Assembly: GCA_910587305.1 (NCBI GenBank)
Contig: CAJUKV010000052.1
Coordinates: 1-21,719 of the forward strand
Direction: 5' to 3'
Source: an uncultured Lachnospiraceae bacterium
Lineage (GTDB): Bacteria; Bacillota; Clostridia; Lachnospirales; Lachnospiraceae
DNA: 21,719 bases
Part shown: piece after piece, positions 15,516-21,719 of the stretch
Layout of the letters: every line of letters starts with the position of its first letter
Numbering within the stretch: the first letter of the stretch is position 1
The notes under the pieces: generated by a model
What the model was told of the DNA's origin: nothing
What the model saw: the letters and a program-made list of their open reading frames with translations, nothing else
The model's database searches: none
Program-made: the position numbers and the translations under genes

Positions 15516-17669
15516 CTAAGATTTCCAGTATACCTCCAGCACATCCCCTGCGTGAAGCGGCTCCATATACTGGGCGGGACGGCCGTTTAAGGTGGTGACA
15601 ATACTTTTCCCTCTGGGCCTTGTCAGGTCAAAATCAATTGCCTCAAACACGTCCACATAAATATATTCCTCTTTACCGCTAAGGGCAATGGGCTTTCCAT
15701 TTACCATCAGTTCAAAGACAGTCTCCTTTTTCTCAGGCAGCAGCCCTTTTGCCGCGCTCTCGCCTGTTGAATTTCCGCTCGTCACGCCCTCGCGCGGCTC
15801 CATACTTCCCTGTGCCCCGCCGGTTTCTATGTTTTCTTCGTATCCGTCGTCCTCAGACCAGAAATCCGTATCCTCTGTTTTTCCATCCTGCCACAAATCT
15901 ATGGCCGCAGGCAGCGTCTCTAACGTCCAAAGCACGGAGAAATTTTCATAAACAGGCGTATCCCTGTCCGCAAGCCTGTTGTTCACATACAGATTCATAT
16001 GGGGGTCGAGCACCACATCCATAAACTCGATAATCTGCCCCACCGTGTAATAATTCAGAATGGTAATTTCGTCCCCCTCCCGAATCTCATAATAATTGGA
16101 TTGGAGACTGCCGTTTACGCTGGCAAATCTGGGAACAATAACCCTTTTTTCATTCACATATATGCTAAGGCTTTCGGAGGTTTCCGGCAATGCGCCAAGC
16201 ATAAGATGCCCTTCCTCCCCGGCCGTGGATTCCACTACTTTGATTACATCATTTGCATGGATTGGCGTGTGAATATCCGCCGCCTCACCATTTACCGTAA
16301 TAACCGCCGCTTCTCCAAGCTGCCCTCTCGCCATACGGTGTCTTCCATTTACCGTAAAATTAAGCGCTTTTCCCCTCTTAGGGAACAAACCGTCGTTGGG
16401 GAACTGCACCTGCAGGGCCGCGTCTCCCACGCTGAGCCGGTTATTGTCATATATTTTAATTCTGCTGCCATTAAAGCTTACAAAAATAAAATTATTGCTC
16501 TGTTCATAAAAATTAAGGCAAATTCCAATAGGCGTCACCAAAACGCTGTCCTTTTTTACATCCTCCTCAAAAACAATCTGCTGCATAACCTCTTCTCCCC
16601 GAAGCGCCACGCGCTCTTTCGCAATCCCAAGCTTCTCGGCAACTGCTTCCGTATAGCCCGGCATCTTTCCGCCGCCGCCTACCACAAACACGGCGCTGAC
16701 CGCCTTATCTCCGTTTAGTTCCCTTATTTTTTCCGCTGCCTGTGTGGCCATATCGTCTATTAAAGGGGCGGTCACCTCCTTGATCTCCTTGCTGCTGACC
16801 GTCTGGGGCAAAAGCATGACATCCGTATATGAAATCATTTCCATCTCCCCGGCGTCCCTCTTAATCTGCTCCGCAGTCGCAAAATCCACAAGGCAATGTC
16901 TGGCAATGGATTCCGTGAGCACATCCCCTGCTATGGGAATCATGCCGTAAGCTAAAATGCATCCGTCATTTGTGATGGAAATATCGGAAGTTCCGGCCCC
17001 GACGTCCAAAAGGGCAATGTTCAGCATCCGAAACCTCTCCGGTATTGCAAGTTGAATGGCCGCAATAGGCTCCAGGGTAAGGCTGTTGACAGAAAGCCCG
17101 GCAATCTCCACCGCCTTGTAAAGCCCGTCCACAACATCATCCGGCAAAAAGGTTGCAATCAGGTCAAGGCCAATGGTTCTTGCCTTGTGGCCCTCCAAAT
17201 TGCCCATAAGGTAGCCGTTCAAATAATATCTCACCACCGAATAGCCCACACAGTAAAACTTAAAATCGTCTTCCTCATTTTTTTCAATGAATTCCTGATA
17301 TGCCTGTTCAATCCCTGCGGAGATCAGTCCGTAAATATCCTCCTGGCGAACCTCCTGATCTGCTGTAAAAGGGTACTCCACATGAGTGGTCACTGTTCGA
17401 AGGACACGGCCTGCGGCCGCAATACATACTTCCGATAAGGGACGCCCAACTACTTCCTCCAGCTGCGCTTTTACATCTGCAATCGTACCCCCTACCTTAT
17501 GAATATCGTGAATCTGTCCATCCAACATGGATCGGGTTTCATGCTCTTTCACCCGATGGGCGATCACCACAAACTGGTTTCCGCTTTTGTAGCCGACGGT
17601 TCCCACAACGCTCCTGGTTCCAATATCCAGCCCAAATACCAGTTGTCCCGTGTACCTTTTACTATCCAT
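15516..17669 (-). CDS. FtsA-like actin-fold ATPase with long beta-grasp-like C-terminal extension
   Basis: 717 residues, far longer than FtsA (about 420). Residues ~10-390 form an actin-like ATPase: phosphate-1 loop GLDIGTRS (13-20), phosphate-2 loop LLDVGAGTSDI (220-230), and adenosine motif VFVVGGGGKMPG (327-338). Residues ~430-717 carry repeated segments of the type [YF]-x-V-N-[GE]-[RK]...GD-x-[IL]-x-V, for example NFTVNGRHRMARG/HANDVIKVV, LSIYVNEKRV/EGDEITIL, NLYVNNRLADRD and FELMVNGKPIALSG/LNGRPAQYMEPLHAGDVLEV. They resemble small ubiquitin- or ThiS-like beta-grasp folds. A Ser/Glu-rich linker lies at about 600-650. It is predicted to be cytoplasmic. The start overlaps the coaE stop by eight bases (ATGGATAG) with GGGGGA upstream, so translation is coupled. 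A role in cell division or envelope assembly follows from the FtsA/PilM family, not from this sequence. Confidence 0.8.
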   Translation of the reverse strand: MDSKRYTGQLVFGLDIGTRSVVGTVGYKSGNQFVVIAHRVKEHETRSMLDGQIHDIHKVGGTIADVKAQLEEVVGRPLSEVCIAAAGRVLRTVTTHVEYPFTADQEVRQEDIYGLISAGIEQAYQEFIEKNEEDDFKFYCVGYSVVRYYLNGYLMGNLEGHKARTIGLDLIATFLPDDVVDGLYKAVEIAGLSVNSLTLEPIAAIQLAIPERFRMLNIALLDVGAGTSDISITNDGCILAYGMIPIAGDVLTESIARHCLVDFATAEQIKRDAGEMEMISYTDVMLLPQTVSSKEIKEVTAPLIDDMATQAAEKIRELNGDKAVSAVFVVGGGGKMPGYTEAVAEKLGIAKERVALRGEEVMQQIVFEEDVKKDSVLVTPIGICLNFYEQSNNFIFVSFNGSRIKIYDNNRLSVGDAALQVQFPNDGLFPKRGKALNFTVNGRHRMARGQLGEAAVITVNGEAADIHTPIHANDVIKVVESTAGEEGHLMLGALPETSESLSIYVNEKRVIVPRFASVNGSLQSNYYEIREGDEITILNYYTVGQIIEFMDVVLDPHMNLYVNNRLADRDTPVYENFSVLWTLETLPAAIDLWQDGKTEDTDFWSEDDGYEENIETGGAQGSMEPREGVTSGNSTGESAAKGLLPEKKETVFELMVNGKPIALSGKEEYIYVDVFEAIDFDLTRPRGKSIVTTLNGRPAQYMEPLHAGDVLEVYWKS

Positions 17670-18264
17670 ACAGATATTCCCCCAATTTCTTATCTATCTG
17701 CTTACAAGCAGCCTCCAAATCCCCGCTGTTATCAATCACAACGCCGCAGTGTTTCCTAAATTCTTCCTCTGAAAGCTGGCATTTCATAATAGAACTTATC
17801 TTTTCATCAGCGTAATTTCTTGCCGCTTTAAGACGGCTGCGCCTGACATTCTCTAATGCATAAATATACCACATTTCATCTACAATGTCCAAATATCCGT
17901 TTTCAATCAGGAGAGCGGCTTCAATAAAAAGAAAGTCTATCGTCCCTTCTTTTTTCTCTCTTTCTATTTCCTCTAAAATAAACTGTTCAACAGCCGGATG
18001 GATAATTTTGTTTACTTCCTTAAGCAGCTCGTCCGAGCCGAAAATACGCGCCGCCATCTTTTCTCTGTTGATGAAGCCATCCTCATCTAAGATATCCTCT
18101 GATAAAAGCGCTACCAGTTTTTGATAACATGGCTGCCCCGGCTCTTTTACCATATGCGCCGCTTTGTCCGCCAAAATCACCTTACAATTATATTTCCCGG
18201 CTATATAAGCAAGCAAAGCCGACTTCCCGGAGCCCACCCCGCCTGTAATTCCAATCACTTTCAC
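17662..18264 (-). CDS. coaE: Dephospho-CoA kinase
   Basis: 200 residues from a GTG start at 18264, preceded by GGAGGG; this gives the family's usual length, whereas the ATG at 18315 would translate through leader repeat copy D. The P-loop GGVGSGKS lies at residues 8-15. The lid and CoA-binding features follow: LADKAAH, FLFIEAALLIENG (about 105-117), and RNYADEKISSIMKCQLSEEEFRKHCGVVIDNSGD, the typical C-terminal block of CoaE. The enzyme phosphorylates the 3'-OH of the ribose of dephospho-CoA, the last step of CoA synthesis, in the cytoplasm. It is 150 bases after polA and overlaps the FtsA-like gene. polA-coaE adjacency is common in Firmicutes. Confidence 0.97.
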   Translation of the reverse strand: MKVIGITGGVGSGKSALLAYIAGKYNCKVILADKAAHMVKEPGQPCYQKLVALLSEDILDEDGFINREKMAARIFGSDELLKEVNKIIHPAVEQFILEEIEREKKEGTIDFLFIEAALLIENGYLDIVDEMWYIYALENVRRSRLKAARNYADEKISSIMKCQLSEEEFRKHCGVVIDNSGDLEAACKQIDKKLGEYLYG

Positions 18265-18323
18265 TCGCCCGGTCCCTCCACGCTTCCCACACACCGCAAA
18301 TTTGGGCGTAAGCACAAATTTGT
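18265..18323 (-). repeat. Leader repeat, copy D (before the coaE GTG)
   Basis: Minus-strand order: ACAAATTTG, spacer TGCTTACGCC, arm CAAATTTG, then CGGTGTGTGGGAAGCG and TGGAGGG upstream of the GTG. Both arms are perfect CAAATTTG (18315-18322 and 18297-18304), giving an 8-bp stem with a ten-base loop. This copy is the best preserved as a hairpin. Confidence 0.85.
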
Positions 18324-18327
18324 TACG

Positions 18328-18394
18328 TAAAGTTTTAGAATTTCTTGGTTCGTGTTATTTACGAACCTGGAAATTCTCTTTACGTAAAACTTTA
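18328..18394. repeat. Long imperfect hairpin between polA and coaE
   Basis: AGAATTTC (18337-18344) pairs with GAAATTCT (18370-18377), and GGTTCGT (18347-18353) with ACGAACC (18361-18367), with a seven-base loop and a 2x2 internal mismatch. An outer stem TAAAGTTTT/AAAACTTTA (18328-18336/18386-18394) extends it with an eight-base bulge. CTCTTTACGT is repeated at 18376-18385 and 18401-18410. No T-run follows on the minus strand. It may be a processing or stability element, or a small repeat inserted next to leader copy D. Confidence 0.6.
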
Positions 18395-18413
18395 GAAGTT
18401 CTCTTTACGTTTT

Positions 18414-21086
18414 TTATTTGGCCTCGTACCAGTCGTTTCCTTCGTGCAGGTCAATTTCCAGCCGCACCGAGAGCTCCGCCGCACGGCTCATTTCCTCCTC
18501 CAATATCTGCCGTACCTTATCCGACTCTTCTTTTTTCGTCTCAATCAAAAGTTCGTCGTGAACCTGCAAAATCAACTTTGATGCAAGATTTTCTTCCTTA
18601 AGCCTCCGGTGGACTTTAATCATGGCAATTTTAATGATATCCGCCGCCGTTCCCTGTATAGGAGAATTCATAGCGACCCTCTCCCCAAAAGACCGCTGCA
18701 TAAAATTGCTTGAGCCAAGCTCCGGCACCGGTCTTCTCCTGCCGAACAGGGTCGTGACATACCCCTTTTCTTTGGCGTCTTTTACCGACTTATCCAGAAA
18801 ATTCTTTACGCCGGGATAAGTGGCAAAATATTTCTCTATATATTCCGCCGCTTCCTTCTTTGTAATGCTTAAGCCCTGGCTCAGCCCAAAAGAACTGATC
18901 CCATACACAATACCGAAATTAACCGCCTTTGCATTACGGCGCTGTAAATCCGTTACCTCGTCAAAGGGAATATGGAATACCTGGGACGCCGTAATTCTAT
19001 GAATATCCGCATGCATCCTGTATGCGTCAATCAGCTGCCCGTCCCCTGACATATGAGCCAATATCCTAAGCTCAATCTGTGAATAATCCGCATCCGTAAA
19101 AAGATAGCCCTCCTTTGGTACAAACACTTTCCGAATCTGTCTGCCTAACTCCATCCGCATGGGAATATTTTGCAGATTAGGATCCGTAGAGCTGATGCGG
19201 CCCGTAGCCGTGATCGTCTGATTAAAGGTAGAATGAATCCGGTTATCCTCTCCAATATAAGCATAAAGACCTTCCGCGTAAGTGGATTTCAGTTTTGCCA
19301 GTCCCCTGTATTCCAGCACATCCGCCACAATCAAATGATCAGGCGCAAGCTTATCCAGCACATCCGCAGCAGTGGAATACCCCGTTTTGGTTTTTTTCCC
19401 TCCGGGAAGCTTTAGCCTGTCAAACAAAATTTCTCCAAGCTGCTTAGGAGAATTGATATTAAATTCCGTTCCTGCCTCCTCATAAATCCTGTGCTCAAGC
19501 TCACTGATACGCCCAACCAAAGCTTCCCCATAGGCTTTCAGCTCCTCCGGCTTAACCAAAATACCTTCTTTTTCCATGTCGTAAAGAACATACGTAAGAG
19601 GCATCTCTATCTCATTCATTAAAGAAAGCATTCCCGTTTCCTCTAATTTCCCCCGAAGCACCGGCGCCGCCTTAAGCGCCACATAAGCCAGGAAACAGGC
19701 ATACTGGGTAAACTCCTCAGGATTCCCTGAAAGAGCCTCCGATAGGGACGCTTTTCCAAAACGCTGATTCTGTTCCGGTATCATAAGGCCCAAATACTCA
19801 TTGGCTACATCTGCAATCGTATAATCATTTTTCAAAGGATTAAGAAGATAGGCGGCCAGAATGACATCAAAAAAACGCTGCGTGTCATCGCACATAAGAT
19901 ATGCATATGCGCTCTTAATATCTCCGCAGCTCAGTCCGGTATGCATAGCCATCTCTGACATTTTCCCTCTCAGATATTCTTCCGTTATCAGTCCGCCGCA
20001 TTGCACGAAAAAAGTGCCGCCATCCGCAAATGCCAGAGCAACTCCCACAAAACCACTATTTTTCTCCTTTATTGTTGCCGTGTTATTTTTGAGTATCGTA
20101 TCTTTTAATATGGCAAATCCGACTTCCGTCTCCTTCTCACAGGCTCTTTTAAATATTTCTTCCGTTTTCGTAAGCTCGTCAACCAATTGGAAACCTGCCG
20201 TAATAGATTCATTCGAAACACCTTTTTCAAAGCGGGATAATAAATTCTTAAATTCCAGCTTTTTAAAAACCATATAGGCTTCCTGTGTATAAAAATCGTG
20301 TACTTTCGCCTCCTCAAAGGAAAAATCAAGGGGACTGTCCACATTGATTGTAGCCAAAGTTTTACTTAAATACGCCAATTCCTTATTGCCTGTAAGAGAT
20401 TCCCGGATAGATTTTTTCCCTACCTGATCCACATGGGCGTAGAGATTGTCCAATGAGCCAAATTGAACCATCAGTTCCGTTGCCGTCTTCTCCCCAACCT
20501 TGGGAACGCCGGGAATATTGTCGGCCGTATCTCCCATCAATGCTTTTAACTCGATAAATGCGGTAGGGCTCACTCGGTATTTTTCTTCCACATCCGATGC
20601 ATAATAGTCCTCAATTTCCGTTCTGCCGCCCTTTGTCTTTGGTATTCTGATTTTAATCACATCGGTGGCAACCTGTAGTAAATCCCGGTCGCCGGACACC
20701 AGCGAAACCTCCATCCCTGTTTTTTCCGCCCTTTTGGCCAGTGTGCCAAGAATGTCATCCGCCTCTAACCCTGCCTTTTCCATCATTTTAATGCCCATAG
20801 CGGCAAGGACTTCCTTAAGAACCGGCACCTGCTCCCTTAACTCCTCCGGCATGGGTTTTCTGGTTCCCTTATATTCTTTATAAATTTCATGCCGGAATGT
20901 AGGCGCTTTTACATCAAAAGCAACCGTAAGATAATCCGGCTTTTCTTCCTCCAGAATCTTAAATAAAATATTTAAAAAACCAAATATGGCATTGGTGTGA
21001 AGCCCTGCACTGTTGGTAAGATCCGGCACCCCATAAAATGCTCTGTTTAGTATACTGTGTCCGTCTATCAAAACAAGTTTTTCCAT
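18414..21086 (-). CDS. polA: DNA polymerase I
   Basis: 890 residues. The start at 21086 has GGAGG five bases upstream; the frame continues four codons to a GTG that overlaps this site. The N-terminal 5' nuclease domain (about 1-290) shows VLIDGHSILNRAF, AFDVKAPTFRHE, SGDRDLLQVA and GDTADNIPGVPKVGEKTA. The middle segment corresponds to the 3'-5' exonuclease fold, but the expected DxE (DTE-like) motif is replaced by FAILKDTIL, so proofreading is probably lost, as in other Firmicute enzymes. The polymerase domain has motif A DYSQIELRILAHMSGD (about 667), motif B RRNAKAVNFGIVYG (about 716) and motif C LQVHDELLIE (about 840). It fills gaps and removes RNA primers. It follows the zinc-finger membrane protein by 72 bases, with no terminator seen between them. 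Confidence 0.98.
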   Translation of the reverse strand: MEKLVLIDGHSILNRAFYGVPDLTNSAGLHTNAIFGFLNILFKILEEEKPDYLTVAFDVKAPTFRHEIYKEYKGTRKPMPEELREQVPVLKEVLAAMGIKMMEKAGLEADDILGTLAKRAEKTGMEVSLVSGDRDLLQVATDVIKIRIPKTKGGRTEIEDYYASDVEEKYRVSPTAFIELKALMGDTADNIPGVPKVGEKTATELMVQFGSLDNLYAHVDQVGKKSIRESLTGNKELAYLSKTLATINVDSPLDFSFEEAKVHDFYTQEAYMVFKKLEFKNLLSRFEKGVSNESITAGFQLVDELTKTEEIFKRACEKETEVGFAILKDTILKNNTATIKEKNSGFVGVALAFADGGTFFVQCGGLITEEYLRGKMSEMAMHTGLSCGDIKSAYAYLMCDDTQRFFDVILAAYLLNPLKNDYTIADVANEYLGLMIPEQNQRFGKASLSEALSGNPEEFTQYACFLAYVALKAAPVLRGKLEETGMLSLMNEIEMPLTYVLYDMEKEGILVKPEELKAYGEALVGRISELEHRIYEEAGTEFNINSPKQLGEILFDRLKLPGGKKTKTGYSTAADVLDKLAPDHLIVADVLEYRGLAKLKSTYAEGLYAYIGEDNRIHSTFNQTITATGRISSTDPNLQNIPMRMELGRQIRKVFVPKEGYLFTDADYSQIELRILAHMSGDGQLIDAYRMHADIHRITASQVFHIPFDEVTDLQRRNAKAVNFGIVYGISSFGLSQGLSITKKEAAEYIEKYFATYPGVKNFLDKSVKDAKEKGYVTTLFGRRRPVPELGSSNFMQRSFGERVAMNSPIQGTAADIIKIAMIKVHRRLKEENLASKLILQVHDELLIETKKEESDKVRQILEEEMSRAAELSVRLEIDLHEGNDWYEAK

Positions 21087-21126
21087 GCTAACCTCCACGC
21101 CACGGATTTGCCGCGGCTTAAATCCG
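21087..21126 (-). promoter_or_regulatory. Hairpin in the polA leader, possible divergent leader-repeat copy
   Basis: On the minus strand CGGATTT (21126-21120) and AAATCCG (21109-21103) form a 7-bp stem with a ten-base loop, followed by TGGCGTGGAGG and the ATG. The ten-base loop and the placement match the CAAATTTG leader module, and GCGTGGAGG occurs also in copy D, but the stem sequence differs. It may be a diverged relative, or an independent hairpin that affects start access. Confidence 0.45.
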
Positions 21127-21158
21127 GCATTGTCATATATCTCACTTTTGTTCCTGCG

Positions 21159-21482
21159 CTATAGAACAAGAAAAAGCGCAACCAGTGTAATCGCAGCTAT
21201 AACCACCAGACTTTCCAGTACATATAAGAGCCCCTGCATACCTTCCCGTCGCTTTAAGTTATGCGCCGATTCCTCAATCCTTAATTTTAATTCGTTTTGG
21301 AGATCAAATACATTGCCTGCTTCCAGTCTCGCCAACCCCTCCAGTACAAGGAACTGGATCGAAAGTTCCTCCATACATTCTTCACAATTATCCACATGCT
21401 CCATAAATTCCCGCAAATCATCCGTGTCCAAATCATCTGCAAGAAAAGCGGGAATCATACTCTCTATTTCTTTACATACCAT
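21159..21482 (-). CDS. Putative zinc-finger (anti-sigma-like) membrane protein
   Basis: 107 residues. The N-terminal part has the zf-HC2/ZAS pattern: Cys3, then His29-x3-Cys33-x2-Cys36 (HVDNCEEC), preceded by the helix MIPAFLADDLDTDDLREFMEH. A charged helical segment follows (about 60-85), then one C-terminal membrane segment (about 87-107). This is the layout of small membrane anti-sigma factors and related regulators: cytoplasmic zinc-binding N-domain, single membrane anchor, almost no extracellular tail. No sigma factor gene is adjacent; the upstream neighbour is a tRNA. GAGGA lies six bases before the ATG. A promoter is visible at 21525-21553. Partner and stimulus cannot be read here; a role as a simple zinc-finger membrane protein is possible. 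Confidence 0.75.
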   Translation of the reverse strand: MVCKEIESMIPAFLADDLDTDDLREFMEHVDNCEECMEELSIQFLVLEGLARLEAGNVFDLQNELKLRIEESAHNLKRREGMQGLLYVLESLVVIAAITLVALFLVL

Positions 21483-21524
21483 AACAGTTCCTCACTGTAA
21501 TGCTTTTTCCTGCCCACCCTAATA

Positions 21525-21553
21525 AATATACACTAAAACTAAGCCAAAGTAAA
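21525..21553 (-). promoter_or_regulatory. Likely promoter of the polA run
   Basis: Minus strand TTTACT (21548-21553), 17 bases, TATATT (21525-21530): close to the housekeeping consensus. It lies 43 bases upstream of the 21482 start and downstream of the tRNA-Leu terminator. It would drive the zinc-finger protein, polA, coaE and probably the following genes. Confidence 0.55.
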
Positions 21554-21607
21554 CATCAAACGCAAGCGCCTCACCCAATCTGCTCATAAAAATAAAATTT
21601 AAAATAC

Positions 21608-21653
21608 AAAAAAGGTCTGAAACGCCCACTCTTACTGGATTTTCAAACCTTTT
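21608..21653 (-). terminator. Terminator of the tRNA-Leu transcript
   Basis: Minus-strand arms AAAAGGTTTGAAA (21653-21641) and TTTCAGACCTTTT (21622-21610) form a 13-bp stem with one G-U pair and an 18-base loop, running into TTTTTT. It begins six bases after the tRNA 3' end. Confidence 0.85.
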
Positions 21654-21658
21654 AGTAC

Positions 21659-21719
21659 TGCCGGCGGTGGGACTTGAACCCACACGTGGTTGCCCACAAC
21701 AGATTTTGAGTCTGCCTCG
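21659..21719 (-). tRNA. tRNA-Leu (CAA), 5' part outside the window
   Basis: The minus strand shows the anticodon stem GCAGA/TCTGT with loop CTCAAAA, hence anticodon CAA (reads UUG). A long variable arm of the class II type follows (TGTGGG-CAA-CCACG region), then a T arm GTGGG-TTCAAGT-CCCAC and acceptor strand CGCCGGC with discriminator A at 21659. CCA is not encoded. The acceptor 5' strand and D arm lie beyond the right edge. Confidence 0.93.

Noticed and set aside
15999..16718. 239-residue plus-strand open frame inside the FtsA-like gene
   Set aside because: Antisense shadow; the opposite frame carries intact actin-fold motifs.
4172..18323. CRISPR array as an explanation of the repeated AACAAATTTG sequences
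   Set aside because: Copies are kilobases apart, each at a start codon, and no regular repeat-spacer array exists.

Overview
The window looks like a chromosomal segment of a low-to-moderate GC Firmicute, most likely a Lachnospiraceae-type gut Clostridium. This rests on the protein set (TmcAL/YlbM, a UPF0237-UPF0210 pair, a YycJ-like metallohydrolase, an FtsA-like ATPase with a long C-terminal extension, PolA without proofreading residues), strong GGAGG-type ribosome binding sites and short intergenic gaps. The taxonomic call is inference. There is no phage, insertion sequence, CRISPR array or rRNA. Apart from tmcAL, every gene is on the minus strand.

Layout: (1) 1-1596, leader with two small hairpins and tmcAL (tRNA-Met wobble acetylation) on the plus strand, convergent with the next block. 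(2) 11844 down to 1649, a six-gene minus-strand cluster headed by a recognisable promoter (11977-12005). Its order is a propeller-like/solute-binding lipoprotein, two MalF/MalG-type permeases, a large membrane fusion protein, a MacB-periplasmic-core protein with only two membrane segments, and a second propeller-like/solute-binding lipoprotein. No ATPase is encoded in the window. (3) 11845-12744, a promoter, terminators and a short, apparently N-terminally broken SecB-like gene. (4) 21482 down to 12745, a housekeeping run: zinc-finger/anti-sigma-like membrane protein, polA, coaE, FtsA-like ATPase, YycJ-like metallohydrolase, ACT-domain protein and UPF0210 protein. (5) The right edge holds a partial tRNA-Leu(CAA) with its terminator.

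How the genes work together: block 2 mixes parts of a carbohydrate importer (two receptors and two permeases, which would need an ATPase made elsewhere) with parts of a MacA/MacB-like machine. All of these parts would act at or outside the membrane. This is the best candidate for an undescribed system. Block 4 is ordinary growth machinery.

Two non-coding patterns run through the minus-strand genes. The first is a roughly 57-base 5' leader module found just before four unrelated start codons (4171, 9473, 14512, 18264), with a possible divergent fifth copy before polA. It has two CAAATTTG-type arms about 10 bases apart and a conserved distal part that includes the ribosome binding site. The second is an intergenic element at 14141-14228 that can fold as a three-way junction and has a second, degraded copy at 7438-7481.
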